Of a stretch of 64,000 bases of DNA, positions 55,529 through 64,000 are shown in pieces (position 1 is the stretch's first letter; the number at the start of each line of letters is the position of its first letter). Position numbers and translations under genes: made by a program. Under the pieces are notes generated by a model that made no database searches, had not been told where the DNA came from, and saw nothing but the letters and a program-made list of their open reading frames with translations. The stretch is from Lactobacillales bacterium (GTDB lineage Bacteria > Bacillota > Bacilli > Lactobacillales > Streptococcaceae), in assembly GCA_031261175.1 (NCBI GenBank), contig JAISJW010000022.1, positions 178,154-242,153 of the forward strand, written 5' to 3'.

Positions 55529-56415
55529 TGAAAAAAGATAAAGTAATAGTTCTCGGCTTTTTCGACGGCGTTCACCTCGCTCACCAAAAGCTGATTACCC
55601 TAGCGAAAACGCGTGCGGACGAATTAGGCCTGCCCTTAATGGTGCATACCTACGACCTTTCGCCAAAAATGGTGCGCAGTGGAGTTCATAATGAAACGCT
55701 GCTCAGCCCTGAAAAAAAAATAGAAATCTTCAAATGCCTCGGGGCAAATGAAATCTACGTCGAACATTTCGACGAAAATTTCGCGCACAAAACACCACAA
55801 GAATTCATCGAATATATCGAAGGATTCCACCCACATACAGTCGTAGTCGGCTATGACTACACTTTCGGTTGTAATAAATCCGGAAAAGCTCAAGACCTAA
55901 AAGGCGATTTCGAAACAATCATCATGCCCAAAGAAACGCTCCACGACACTAAAATTTCGTCGAGCGAAATCCGCAACCTAATCGCTAAAGGCGAACTCGA
56001 CAAGGTCGAAGAATACCTCGGCACAAGATACGAAATCACCGGCGAGGTCGTTCACGGCCGCGCGCTTGGCAGAACAATCGGATTCCCGACGGCGAACGTC
56101 GAAGCTGACTACGAATGTATGGTTCCCGACGACGGCGTCTATGCCACGCTCATAAAAGTCAAAGACAAAAAATACCCATCGATGACCTCTGTCGGCACTA
56201 ATGAAACCGTCAGCGACTCGAACAAACGCACCATCGAAACCAACATCTTCAACTTCGACGAAGACATCTACGGCGAAACCGTAACCGTCGAATTTATCAA
56301 AAAAATCCGCGATATGGTCAAATTCAGCTCGCTAGACGAACTCAAAAACCAAATCGAAACCGACCGCGAGGAGATCAAACGTGACTTCGATCTACATCCA
56401 CATCCCGTTTTGTAA
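55528..56415 (+). CDS. ribF: Bifunctional riboflavin kinase/FAD synthetase
   Basis: The 295-residue protein has an adenylyltransferase domain (VIVLGFFDGVHLAHQKLI, VVGYDYTFG, ISSSEIRNLI) and a riboflavin kinase domain (GEVVHGRALGRTIGFPTANVE). It converts riboflavin to FMN and FAD. Its end overlaps hemW by 35 bp. Confidence 0.96.
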   Translation: MKKDKVIVLGFFDGVHLAHQKLITLAKTRADELGLPLMVHTYDLSPKMVRSGVHNETLLSPEKKIEIFKCLGANEIYVEHFDENFAHKTPQEFIEYIEGFHPHTVVVGYDYTFGCNKSGKAQDLKGDFETIIMPKETLHDTKISSSEIRNLIAKGELDKVEEYLGTRYEITGEVVHGRALGRTIGFPTANVEADYECMVPDDGVYATLIKVKDKKYPSMTSVGTNETVSDSNKRTIETNIFNFDEDIYGETVTVEFIKKIRDMVKFSSLDELKNQIETDREEIKRDFDLHPHPVL

Positions 56416-57436
56416 AAGCCTCTGCCGCTACTGCGACTTCACCAAATTCGCCATCCACCACCAAAATGTGGACGCCTACCTCGATTCTCTCGAAAAAGAA
56501 ATTCGCGGGGCTTGTAAGGGCGCGCTCCCGCGCACCATCTACATCGGCGGCGGAACACCGACCGCGATGAACGCAGAGCAACTAAAACGCTTAATGAATA
56601 TCGTCGACGAAAATTTCGACTTATCAAAATTAGAAGAATTCACAATCGAAGCTAATCCAGGTGATTTAACACCGGAAAAATGTGCATTATTAAAAAATGT
56701 AACGCGCGTTTCGTTGGGGGTTCAGACGTTCGACCAAGATATTTTAATTAAAATCGGACGACTTCACTCGCAAAAAGATGTCGGAGAAAATATTAAAAAT
56801 TTAAAAGCAGTCGGAATAGATAACATCACGATCGACTTGATGTATGGACTTCCAACCCAAACAATCAAAACGATCCAAAAAGACCTCGAAATTTTCGACA
56901 AACTTGAAATTAATCACGTTTCCGTTTACTCATTAATTCTCGAAGAAGGAACTTATTTGTTTAATCATAAACAAGACCTTCCGGATGAAGACGAAGAATA
57001 CGAACAAGGAAAATTCATCGAGCGCGAACTTGAAAAACGCGGTCTAAAACGTTATGAAATCAGCAACTTCGCGCGAATTAATTACGAGAGCAAACACAAT
57101 CTCGTCTATTGGAACAACGAAGAATACTACGGATTCGGCTGTGGCGCATCGGGTTACATCAATAAAACCAGGTACGAAAACACGACCGATTTACAACAAT
57201 ATTTACAAGGTATCACCAAAATAAATGAACATAAATTAACACCTCAGGAGATCGAAGAAGAGCGCATATTCTTAGGATTGCGCAAAGTCGAAGGGGTTAA
57301 TTGCCCAGATCAGGATACGACGGATTTGGAAAAAAAGGGACTAATAATTAGAGAGAATGGACGGATTCGGCTTTCGGAGCGCGGGTTCGAGCTGGCGAAT
57401 GAAGTCATGAGCGAGTTTATCCAGGGGGAAGATTAA
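56381..57436 (+). CDS. hemW: Radical SAM protein HemW (heme chaperone)
   Basis: The 351-residue protein has the SAM iron-sulfur motif CKSLCRYC near the N-terminus with IHIPFC, the GGGTPT turn, and a C-terminal HemN-like domain. HemW, once annotated as coproporphyrinogen oxidase, lacks that activity and acts in heme transfer in studied species. Start is GTG 56381 after GAGGAG, inside ribF. No heme pathway gene is nearby. Confidence 0.93.
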   Translation: MTSIYIHIPFCKSLCRYCDFTKFAIHHQNVDAYLDSLEKEIRGACKGALPRTIYIGGGTPTAMNAEQLKRLMNIVDENFDLSKLEEFTIEANPGDLTPEKCALLKNVTRVSLGVQTFDQDILIKIGRLHSQKDVGENIKNLKAVGIDNITIDLMYGLPTQTIKTIQKDLEIFDKLEINHVSVYSLILEEGTYLFNHKQDLPDEDEEYEQGKFIERELEKRGLKRYEISNFARINYESKHNLVYWNNEEYYGFGCGASGYINKTRYENTTDLQQYLQGITKINEHKLTPQEIEEERIFLGLRKVEGVNCPDQDTTDLEKKGLIIRENGRIRLSERGFELANEVMSEFIQGED

Positions 57437-57437
57437 A

Positions 57438-59279
57438 ATGGCAACAGAAGAATTTGATAAATTGGATTTCGCGGAGACGAACCTCCTCGAGTTTACCCAA
57501 AGTATTGCGCTTGACGGGTTTGCGGTCACGCCGCTTGCCGAAGAGAAAGCACGCCCGGAGGCGTTCGTCGAAGGTTCGCGCAGTCAACGTCTGTATGGTG
57601 AAAAACGCACATCACCGTTTTCGTTCATCAAAAAATCGAAAGCGGGTGCGCAGGATAACCTGACGAGCCAACAAAAAGTTACGCGCGGCACGTTCTGGAT
57701 GAGCCTATCTAATCTCGGCTCGCGGATGCTCGGTGCGATTTATATCATCCCGTGGATGTTGTGGATGGGCGAACATAGCTACATCGCAAACGGACTCTAC
57801 GCAATGGGTTACAACATTTACGCGCTATTTTTGCTAATTTCGACAGTCGGAATTCCAGCTGCGATCGCTAAACAAACTAGTCGTTACAATGCGCTTGAAA
57901 TGTTTAAAGTCAGCCGTAAAATCCTTTATACAGCCCTGAAATTAATGGTTGTCATTGGAGTCGCGTTAGCTGCCCTAATGTTCTTCGGAGCGCATTTCTT
58001 AGCCGAAGTTTTCGTCGGCCCAGACAAGGTCGCTGACCTCGTTCCAACGATCCGCTCGCTATCATTTGCGCTATTATTGTTCCCATCGATGTCAGTCGTC
58101 CGCGGTTTCTTCCAAGGGAACAGCATGATGACGCCATACGCGATGAGCCAATTCTTCGAGCAAGTCGCCCGCGTGATCTACATGCTAGTCGCGACTTACG
58201 TAATTATGAAAGTCATGGGCGGAAGCTATGTCAGTGCCGTCGCGCAATCGACCTTCGCGGCGTTCATCGGAATCCTAGTCAGCTGCGGCTTCCTCTTCTT
58301 CTACTGGACTCGCGAAAAACCTTACTTCGACGCGCAACTTGCCCGCTCGAAAGACGACGAAGGCTTCAACGCAATTCGCCTACTTAAAGAAACAGTGCGC
58401 GAGGCAATTCCGTTCATCCTCGTTGGTAGTGCGGTGCAAATTTTCCGCATGATCGACCAGTTCACCTTCATCCGCGTGATGAGTGCAACGACGGAATATT
58501 CGAAGGATAAATTAATCGAATTATTCAGTGTGTTCAGTGCCAATCCCGATAAATTAACGATGGTTATTATCGCCCTTGCAACCTCTATTTCACTGACTTC
58601 GCTACCGTTAATCACCGAAAATATCGTCCTGAAAAAATACCAAGAATTAGCAAAATTAATCAACCATAATATCCAATTATTTATGATGATTATGCTACCA
58701 GCGGTTTCGATGCTAATCGTCTTCTCCAACGAAGTTTACGTCCTATTCTACAACCAAGATACGCTCGGATCACACGTCTTAATCGAGGCGGCACTCAGCT
58801 CAATCATCATCGGTTTCTACATGATGAGCATCACAATGCTGCAAGGAATGTGCGAAAACCGTTCGGCAATTAAATTCTTAGCCTACGCGCTTATAATTAA
58901 ATTAGTAATCCAAATCCCGTGCATCCACTTGTTCCAAGTGTACGGACCACTTCTTTCAACGTCAATCGCCTTATTAGTCGCAATCGTCTTAGTTTTGCGC
59001 AAAATGAAATCGGGTTCTGGGACAAACTACAAAATCACGTTCAGTCGCACGACTTTACTGCTTATCATTTCACTAATCAGCGCTGCAGTTGCGCTAATTC
59101 TGAAACATATCGTCTTGATTTTCATCCATGCCGAAAATAAACTTTTCGCCCTTATTATCATCGCAATCGCTGGTGGAATCGCAGGTCTAGTTTACTTAAT
59201 TCTAATCATCAAAGTTGGAATTGCCCGCAAGCTTTTAGGCAGTAAAATCGACGCCATCGAAGCGAAATTACCCTTTTAA
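57438..59279 (+). CDS. MurJ/YtgP-like lipid II flippase (MOP superfamily)
   Basis: The 613-residue protein has an unusual N-terminal cytoplasmic extension of about 75 residues, then 14 predicted helices from VTRGTFWMSLSNLGSRMLGAIYIIPWMLW onward. YtgP-like proteins are the MurJ group of Bacilli that flips lipid II across the membrane. It begins one base after hemW. Assignment to MurJ rather than another polysaccharide exporter follows the STVGIPAAIAKQTSRYNA and FPSMSVVRGFFQGNSMMTPYAMSQ motifs. Confidence 0.88.
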   Translation: MATEEFDKLDFAETNLLEFTQSIALDGFAVTPLAEEKARPEAFVEGSRSQRLYGEKRTSPFSFIKKSKAGAQDNLTSQQKVTRGTFWMSLSNLGSRMLGAIYIIPWMLWMGEHSYIANGLYAMGYNIYALFLLISTVGIPAAIAKQTSRYNALEMFKVSRKILYTALKLMVVIGVALAALMFFGAHFLAEVFVGPDKVADLVPTIRSLSFALLLFPSMSVVRGFFQGNSMMTPYAMSQFFEQVARVIYMLVATYVIMKVMGGSYVSAVAQSTFAAFIGILVSCGFLFFYWTREKPYFDAQLARSKDDEGFNAIRLLKETVREAIPFILVGSAVQIFRMIDQFTFIRVMSATTEYSKDKLIELFSVFSANPDKLTMVIIALATSISLTSLPLITENIVLKKYQELAKLINHNIQLFMMIMLPAVSMLIVFSNEVYVLFYNQDTLGSHVLIEAALSSIIIGFYMMSITMLQGMCENRSAIKFLAYALIIKLVIQIPCIHLFQVYGPLLSTSIALLVAIVLVLRKMKSGSGTNYKITFSRTTLLLIISLISAAVALILKHIVLIFIHAENKLFALIIIAIAGGIAGLVYLILIIKVGIARKLLGSKIDAIEAKLPF

Positions 59280-59340
59280 AAATGATGGACATTAGGCCGG
59301 TCATAGTGTATAATAATCTTATTATTGATGAGGTATTGCT

Positions 59341-59739
59341 ATGAAGAAAAAAACATTGATCTTCTCGGATCAGGAAGTGAAAGCGTTGAAGCATCTCCGC
59401 GGACAGCGCCGCAAGAAAAATGCGACTAAATACTGTGTTGTGCTCGCAGCGATTGTCATCATTTTTGCAACTTTCGGGGTCATTAACGGGAATTTACATA
59501 AAATTAAAGAGCTTAAAGTTCAGGCGGCTCAAGAAGCATCGGCTGCTAAAGAATCTAATCAGTTGAAAAAGCAGCTCGACCAAGAAATCGAAGAGTTGGC
59601 TGATCCGGAATTCGCCGGTAAAGTTGCCCGCGCTAAGCTGTTCTACAGCAAAGACGGCGAGGTGCTCTACTCGATTCCCGACGAACTGCTCAACAAAATG
59701 CTCAATCCAACCAATAAAATTCCAAACGAGGGCAAGTAG
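59341..59739 (+). CDS. divIC: Septum formation initiator DivIC/FtsB
   Basis: The 132-residue protein has a basic cytoplasmic start (KHLRGQRRKKNATKY), one membrane helix (about 32-50), a coiled coil (about 53-90) and a C-terminal ADPEFAGKVARAKLFYSKDGEVLYSIP segment typical of DivIC. It partners FtsL in the divisome. The stop is formed by the codon after GGCAAG, within a GGCAAGT heptamer. Confidence 0.9.
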   Translation: MKKKTLIFSDQEVKALKHLRGQRRKKNATKYCVVLAAIVIIFATFGVINGNLHKIKELKVQAAQEASAAKESNQLKKQLDQEIEELADPEFAGKVARAKLFYSKDGEVLYSIPDELLNKMLNPTNKIPNEGK

Positions 59740-59769
59740 TCCTCGTTTTTGCGCCTAAAAGAGGTAGTT

Positions 59770-60657
59770 ATGAAAAACAGATTTATGGAACACGTCACCA
59801 CGTCAAAATTCTTCAAACCGGGAAGTTCAGTACTTTTGGCAATTAGTGGCGGAGTGGACTCGATGGTTTTGCTCGACCTGTTTGAAAAAACGCATAGAGC
59901 GTTTAAAGTCGAATTTAAAATCGCTCATTTTAATCACAAACAACGCCAAGCATCAGACGAAGAAGAAAAATATTTTCAAGAACGTGGAGCGATTATCGGA
60001 ATTTATGAAGGCGACAAGAGCGACGAAGCTAGTCTACGTCAGGCGAGATACGATTTCTTTGAATCCCTCGAAGGTATCGACTACATCGTGACAGCTCATC
60101 ATGCCGACGACAATGCCGAAACTTATTTGCTAAAATTAATTAGAAATAATGATGGAATGCCAACCGGAATTAAAGAAATTCGGGGGAATATCGTCCGCCC
60201 GTTGTTACCGTTTAGCAAAAAAGAAATTATTAATTATGCTAACCAAAACAACCTAAAGTGGTTTGAAGATGAAACTAATGCACAAAACGATTATACCCGA
60301 AATAAAGTGCGCAATTTAATCATCCCCGAAATCGAAAAATTAAATCCCAGTTTTTCGACAAATATCAACGAAACAATTAAAGAAAATGAAATTCTAGAGC
60401 GTTACTTAGATGCGAAGCTAAGCCCGCTCTATGAGCGGGCGCGACTTGCCCAAGGGGTTTTCGACACGGAATATATCCAGTCGCTGAGCCTTGAAGAACA
60501 GCACCTTTTGCTCAAAAAAATGCCGTTCGAATTTAAGGTTGACGCGCTTGAGAAGGCGCTCGCGAAATTGCCGGTGCCGACGACTCTCGACTTGCCCGCG
60601 GGTTATGTAGTTGAAATAAAGAAAGATGCGATTAAATTTGTTTATTTTAACGGCTAA
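59770..60657 (+). CDS. tilS: tRNA(Ile)-lysidine synthase, short form
   Basis: The 295-residue protein has the PP-loop motif LLAISGGVDSMVLLDL, HFNHKQR and TAHHADDNAETYLLKL, so it would ligate lysine to C34 of tRNA-Ile2. Bacilli TilS usually exceeds 420 residues with C-terminal substrate domains; here only part of that region follows the N-terminal domain. The stop is clean, with no remnant in the 44 bp before secA. Start is ATG 59770 after AGAGG. hpt and ftsH, which usually follow, are absent. A perfect 8-bp hairpin (60422-60429/60433-60440) lies inside the gene. Confidence 0.9.
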   Translation: MKNRFMEHVTTSKFFKPGSSVLLAISGGVDSMVLLDLFEKTHRAFKVEFKIAHFNHKQRQASDEEEKYFQERGAIIGIYEGDKSDEASLRQARYDFFESLEGIDYIVTAHHADDNAETYLLKLIRNNDGMPTGIKEIRGNIVRPLLPFSKKEIINYANQNNLKWFEDETNAQNDYTRNKVRNLIIPEIEKLNPSFSTNINETIKENEILERYLDAKLSPLYERARLAQGVFDTEYIQSLSLEEQHLLLKKMPFEFKVDALEKALAKLPVPTTLDLPAGYVVEIKKDAIKFVYFNG

Positions 60658-60701
60658 ACGTGCTATAATAGGAGAGTTAATAAGATTAAAGGAAGAAAAA
60701 T

Positions 60702-63299
60702 ATGGCTAATATTTTAAAACAGATTATTGAAAGCGACAAACGAGAAGTTAAACGCTTGGACAGAATAGCTCATGAGGTTGATGCGTTAGCGGACCAAATG
60801 GCTGCTTTGACGGACGATGAATTAAAAGCAAAAACACCAGAATTTAAGGAACGTGTTCAAAACGGAGAAAGCTTGGATGACCTTTTGGTTGAAGCATTTG
60901 CCGTTGTTCGTGAAGCTGCGAAACGTGTTCTTGGATTGTATCCTTACCTTGTGCAAATTATGGGTGGGGTTGTCTTGCACGATGGGGATATCCCGGAAAT
61001 GCAAACCGGTGAAGGTAAAACCTTGACTGCGACAATGCCAGTTTACTTGAACGCTATCGGCGGAAAAGGTGTGCACGTTGTAACTGTCAATGAATATCTT
61101 TCTCATCGTGATGCGACTGAGATGGGTGAACTTTACAACTGGTTGGGGTTGAGTATTGGGATCAATATGAACGCCTTGAGCCCACAACAAAAACAAGAAG
61201 CTTACGCTGCTGATATCACTTATTCGACTAACTCGGAATTAGGGTTTGACTATTTGCGTGACAACATGGTTGTTTACAAAGAGCAAATGGTTCAACGTCC
61301 TTTGAACTACGCAATCGTCGATGAGGTCGATTCAATCTTAATCGATGAAGCTCGTACGCCGTTGATCATCTCGGGTCAAGCTGAAAAATCAAGTGCTGGT
61401 TACATCCAAGCTGACTTGTTTGCTAAGAGCTTAACTGAGGAAGAAGATTATACAATCGACGTTCAGTCTAAAACGATTTCGTTGACTGATGCCGGAATGG
61501 ATAAAGCGAACGATTACTTCCACGTTACGAATTTATACGATATCGAAAACACTGCGTTGACTCACTACGTTGAGCAAGCGCTTCGTGCGAACTACATCAT
61601 GTTGACTGACATCGATTACGTTGTCCGCGATGGTGAAGTTCAAATCGTCGATTCATTTACAGGTCGGATCATGGACGGACGTCGTTGGTCTGATGGTCTT
61701 CACCAAGCGGTTGAAGCCAAAGAAGGCGTTGAAATCGAAGATGAATCGAAAACAATGGCGACGATTACTTACCAAAACTTCTTCCGTATGTACCACAAAT
61801 TGTCAGGGATGACAGGTACTGCTAAAACCGAAGAAGAAGAATTCCGCGAAATCTACAACATCCAAGTTATCGGAATTCCAACTAACCGTCCTCGTATCCG
61901 TATCGATAAAGAAGATTTATTATATCCAACTTTGGAATCTAAATTCCGTGCCGTAGTCGAAGATGTTCGTCTTCGTTACGAAAAAGGCCAACCAGTTCTT
62001 TTGGGGACAGTTGCCGTTGAAACTTCTGAGTATTTGAGCGGGCTACTTGCCGAAGCGAAAATTCCTCACGAAGTGTTGAATGCCAAAAACCACGCGCGCG
62101 AAGCGGAAATCGTTATGAACGCTGGTCAAAAAGGCGCAATTACAATCGCGACAAACATGGCCGGTCGTGGTACCGATATCAAGCTTGGTCTTGGTGTTAA
62201 AGAAGTTGGTGGTCTGTGCGTTATCGGGACTGAACGTCACGAATCTCGCCGTATCGATAACCAATTGCGTGGTCGTGCGGGTCGTCAAGGGGACCCAGGT
62301 GAATCTCAATTCTACCTATCTCTTGAAGATGACTTGATGCGTCGTTTCGGTTCGGAACGCGTGAAGAAAGTTCTTGAAGCGTTCAAGATTACTGATGACG
62401 ATGCGATTATCCAATCTAAAATGTTGACGAAACAAGTTGAATCAGCGCAAAAACGCGTTGAGGGTAACAACTATGACCAACGTAAACACGTCCTTCAATA
62501 CGATGACGTAATGCGCGAGCAACGTGAGGTTATGTACAAACAACGTTTCGAAGTTATCACTGCCGAAAGCGACCTTGAAGAATTGGTTCTTCGCATGGCG
62601 CGTCACACGGTTGACCGAATCATCGCGAGCCACACGGTTCTCGACGACGCCAACGAGTGGGACTACGAAGGCATCACGAATTTCGCGACGAACGTAATCG
62701 TCCGCGAAGGCGAACTTGCTGTCGAAGACATCAGCGGGCAAGTGCCGGAGGCTTTACTTGCCGAAGGAAAACGCTCTAAGGAAAAAGATCGCGAAGAAGC
62801 GAAAGCGGCGATTAAAGAGTTGCTACTTGAGAAAACTCAAGAAGTTTACGCTGAAAAAGCGGCTCAAATCGGCGATCCAGCTCAATTGTTGGAATTCCAA
62901 AAAATCGTTATCTTGCGAGTTGTTGATAATAAGTGGACTGACCACATCGATGCGATGGAACAACTTCGTCAATCGATTACGCTACGTTCTTACGGACAAA
63001 ATAATCCGTTGGTTGCTTACCAAACAGAAGGTTACGCGATGTTTGAGTCGGTGGTCGGCGCGATCGAATATGAAGTTACACGTCTATTTATGAAATCTGT
63101 TTTACGTGGGGAAGCTCACCGCGAACAGGGTCAACTTGGCCACGCTCACCAAAGTGGCGTGACGAACGCTGATGGTGTCATCAATGGTGACGGTGGAAAC
63201 GCTCAACCTGTTTCTAAAGGCGAAAAAGTCGGACGTAACGAACAATGCCCTTGTGGCAGCGGCAAAAAATACAAAAATTGCTGCGGATTAAACGAATAA
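60702..63299 (+). CDS. secA: Preprotein translocase ATPase SecA
   Basis: The 865-residue motor has Walker [12 protein letters not shown], the [17 protein letters not shown] box, [12 protein letters not shown], helical scaffold and the C-terminal zinc motif [13 protein letters not shown] that binds SecB or ribosomes. Full length. Promoter-like GTGCTATAAT lies about 40 bp upstream. It is the general-secretion ATPase; no accessory-SecA features. Confidence 0.98.
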   Translation: MANILKQIIESDKREVKRLDRIAHEVDALADQMAALTDDELKAKTPEFKERVQNGESLDDLLVEAFAVVREAAKRVLGLYPYLVQIMGGVVLHDGDIPEMQTGEGKTLTATMPVYLNAIGGKGVHVVTVNEYLSHRDATEMGELYNWLGLSIGINMNALSPQQKQEAYAADITYSTNSELGFDYLRDNMVVYKEQMVQRPLNYAIVDEVDSILIDEARTPLIISGQAEKSSAGYIQADLFAKSLTEEEDYTIDVQSKTISLTDAGMDKANDYFHVTNLYDIENTALTHYVEQALRANYIMLTDIDYVVRDGEVQIVDSFTGRIMDGRRWSDGLHQAVEAKEGVEIEDESKTMATITYQNFFRMYHKLSGMTGTAKTEEEEFREIYNIQVIGIPTNRPRIRIDKEDLLYPTLESKFRAVVEDVRLRYEKGQPVLLGTVAVETSEYLSGLLAEAKIPHEVLNAKNHAREAEIVMNAGQKGAITIATNMAGRGTDIKLGLGVKEVGGLCVIGTERHESRRIDNQLRGRAGRQGDPGESQFYLSLEDDLMRRFGSERVKKVLEAFKITDDDAIIQSKMLTKQVESAQKRVEGNNYDQRKHVLQYDDVMREQREVMYKQRFEVITAESDLEELVLRMARHTVDRIIASHTVLDDANEWDYEGITNFATNVIVREGELAVEDISGQVPEALLAEGKRSKEKDREEAKAAIKELLLEKTQEVYAEKAAQIGDPAQLLEFQKIVILRVVDNKWTDHIDAMEQLRQSITLRSYGQNNPLVAYQTEGYAMFESVVGAIEYEVTRLFMKSVLRGEAHREQGQLGHAHQSGVTNADGVINGDGGNAQPVSKGEKVGRNEQCPCGSGKKYKNCCGLNE

Positions 63300-63307
63300 A
63301 ATTACTC

Positions 63308-63378
63308 TAATCGCTTTTAAGCCGTTTTTTAGGCATTTCGGACCTCGAAATGCCTAAAAAACGCCCTAAAAGCGATTA
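63308..63378. repeat. Long inverted repeat after secA
   Basis: Outer arms TAATCGCTTTTA (63308-63319) and complement (63367-63378) continue after a 4x4 internal loop into a perfect 17-bp stem (63324-63340 and 63346-63362) with loop GACCT. The tip is the reverse complement, with one change, of the tip of the 21427-21495 element. Confidence 0.88.
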
Positions 63379-63402
63379 CGCTTAAATGAAGGAGTTTAAA
63401 TT

Positions 63403-63927
63403 ATGAAAACAAGAACTATCACTTATGCAGCAATTGCGACAGCATTAGTCGTTGTTGTCCAATTCGCTGGAAAAACTTTATTCGCCGGTAACACAATCGT
63501 AACCGGAAGCCTAGTCAACGCGGTTCTAGTCGCAGCGACATTGCTGTTCGGATTAGGTGTCGGCGCGTCAGCTGCGTTGCTTTCGCCAATCTTCGCGACA
63601 ATCTTAGGTTTGAACGCAATGATCCCGTTAGTGCCATTTATTATGGTAGGTAACTTCGTTCTCATTTTATTAGTTCACCTATTCGCGAGCAAACTCAAAG
63701 GCATCGTCGGCGAGGTGGCTGGCGTAGTCATCGGCGCAGTCGTTAAATTTTTGTGGCTGTTTATCACGGTCGTCAACGTAATGATCCCAGTCGTGTTGGG
63801 CTTGCCAGCACCTAAGGCGGCAATTGTCGGCGCGCAATTCTCGTTCCCGCAACTAATCACAGCCCTAATCGGTGGTGCAATCGCAATCGTAATAGCAGCC
63901 GTCATCGGAAAAACAGTTAAAAAATAA
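63403..63927 (+). CDS. ECF transporter S-component-like membrane protein
   Basis: The 174-residue protein has five or six helices (TYAAIATALVVVVQFAGKTLF, LVNAVLVAATLLFGLGVGASAALLSPIF, MIPLVPFIMVGNFVLILLVHLFA) typical of small S components that bind vitamins or other micronutrients and share the ECF module. Substrate unknown; no riboswitch is visible upstream. AAGGAG precedes ATG. Confidence 0.7.
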   Translation: MKTRTITYAAIATALVVVVQFAGKTLFAGNTIVTGSLVNAVLVAATLLFGLGVGASAALLSPIFATILGLNAMIPLVPFIMVGNFVLILLVHLFASKLKGIVGEVAGVVIGAVVKFLWLFITVVNVMIPVVLGLPAPKAAIVGAQFSFPQLITALIGGAIAIVIAAVIGKTVKK

Positions 63928-63934
63928 TCAATCT

Positions 63935-63958
63935 AAAGTCGTCCACGCGGACGACTTT
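63935..63958 (+). terminator. Terminator after the S-component gene
   Basis: AAAGTCGTCC-ACGC-GGACGACTTT followed by TT. The last 40 bases of the window contain AGCGGACTTTTTGCG and GGTCATTTTT, similar to the right side of the nested element at 49966-50088. Confidence 0.85.
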
Positions 63959-64000
63959 TTCTATTTTAGCGGACTTTTTGCGTTTTGTGGTCATTTTTAG

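Overview
The window is chromosomal DNA around the replication origin of a Gram-positive, moderately AT-rich Bacillota, most likely a member of the Lactobacillales. The order rpmH-rnpA-yidC-jag-mnmE to the left of an oriC with DnaA boxes, and dnaA-dnaN-yaaA-recF-gyrB-gyrA to the right, is the classic Bacilli origin arrangement. The tmRNA tag (AKNTNTYALAA), three parS sites, the rpsF-ssb-rpsR-rplI-dnaB-purA run and CIRCE-controlled hrcA-grpE-dnaK-dnaJ agree. I cannot name the genus. Nearly all core genes point away from oriC at about 18.2-18.6 kb.

Layout. 1-11.6 kb is an accessory defence island: the start of an AAA ATPase gene behind 32-bp repeats, a RelBE-like toxin-antitoxin operon with a small third gene, a type I restriction-modification operon (hsdM-hsdS-HEPN gene-hsdR), an upstream methyltransferase/recognition-domain fusion with a degenerate catalytic motif, and a divergent YhcG-type PD-(D/E)XK gene. 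11.9-18 kb holds an LCP-family wall-polymer ligase gene, two unknown genes and the mnmE/jag/yidC/rnpA/rpmH group. 18-27.6 kb is oriC and the initiation/gyrase genes. 27.6-33.1 kb carries ssrA, a candidate type I toxin-antitoxin locus, rpsF-ssb-rpsR, rplI, dnaB, purA and three parS sites. 33.3-36.2 kb is an AT-rich pair: a leaderless DUF1906 glycoside-hydrolase-like protein and a lipoprotein. 36.2-40.9 kb is the heat-shock operon. 41.0-42.7 kb is a small AT-rich island (two membrane proteins, one with a DUF697-like domain, and a basic peptide). 43-50 kb has a LytTR/LiaF-like pair, two tandem paralogous membrane genes, a MacB-like ABC exporter, yitT, rsuA and a GNAT gene. 50.1-63.9 kb has a shortened division cluster (mraZ-rsmH-ftsL), a family 1 glycosidase, yozE-rbgA-rnhB-ribF-hemW, a MurJ/YtgP-like flippase, divIC, tilS, secA and an ECF S-component-like gene.

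Two signals run across the whole window. The heptamer ACTTGCC/GGCAAGT occurs about 50 times by my eye count on both strands, in all codon frames and in intergenic DNA, several times more than composition predicts. A family of long, near-perfect nested inverted repeats sits in intergenic regions, including oriC; several copies share conserved spacers while their stem arms differ but stay self-complementary. With the HEPN-bearing type I island, these are the best candidates for something undescribed.

All calls come from reading sequence and recognising families; no database search was run.
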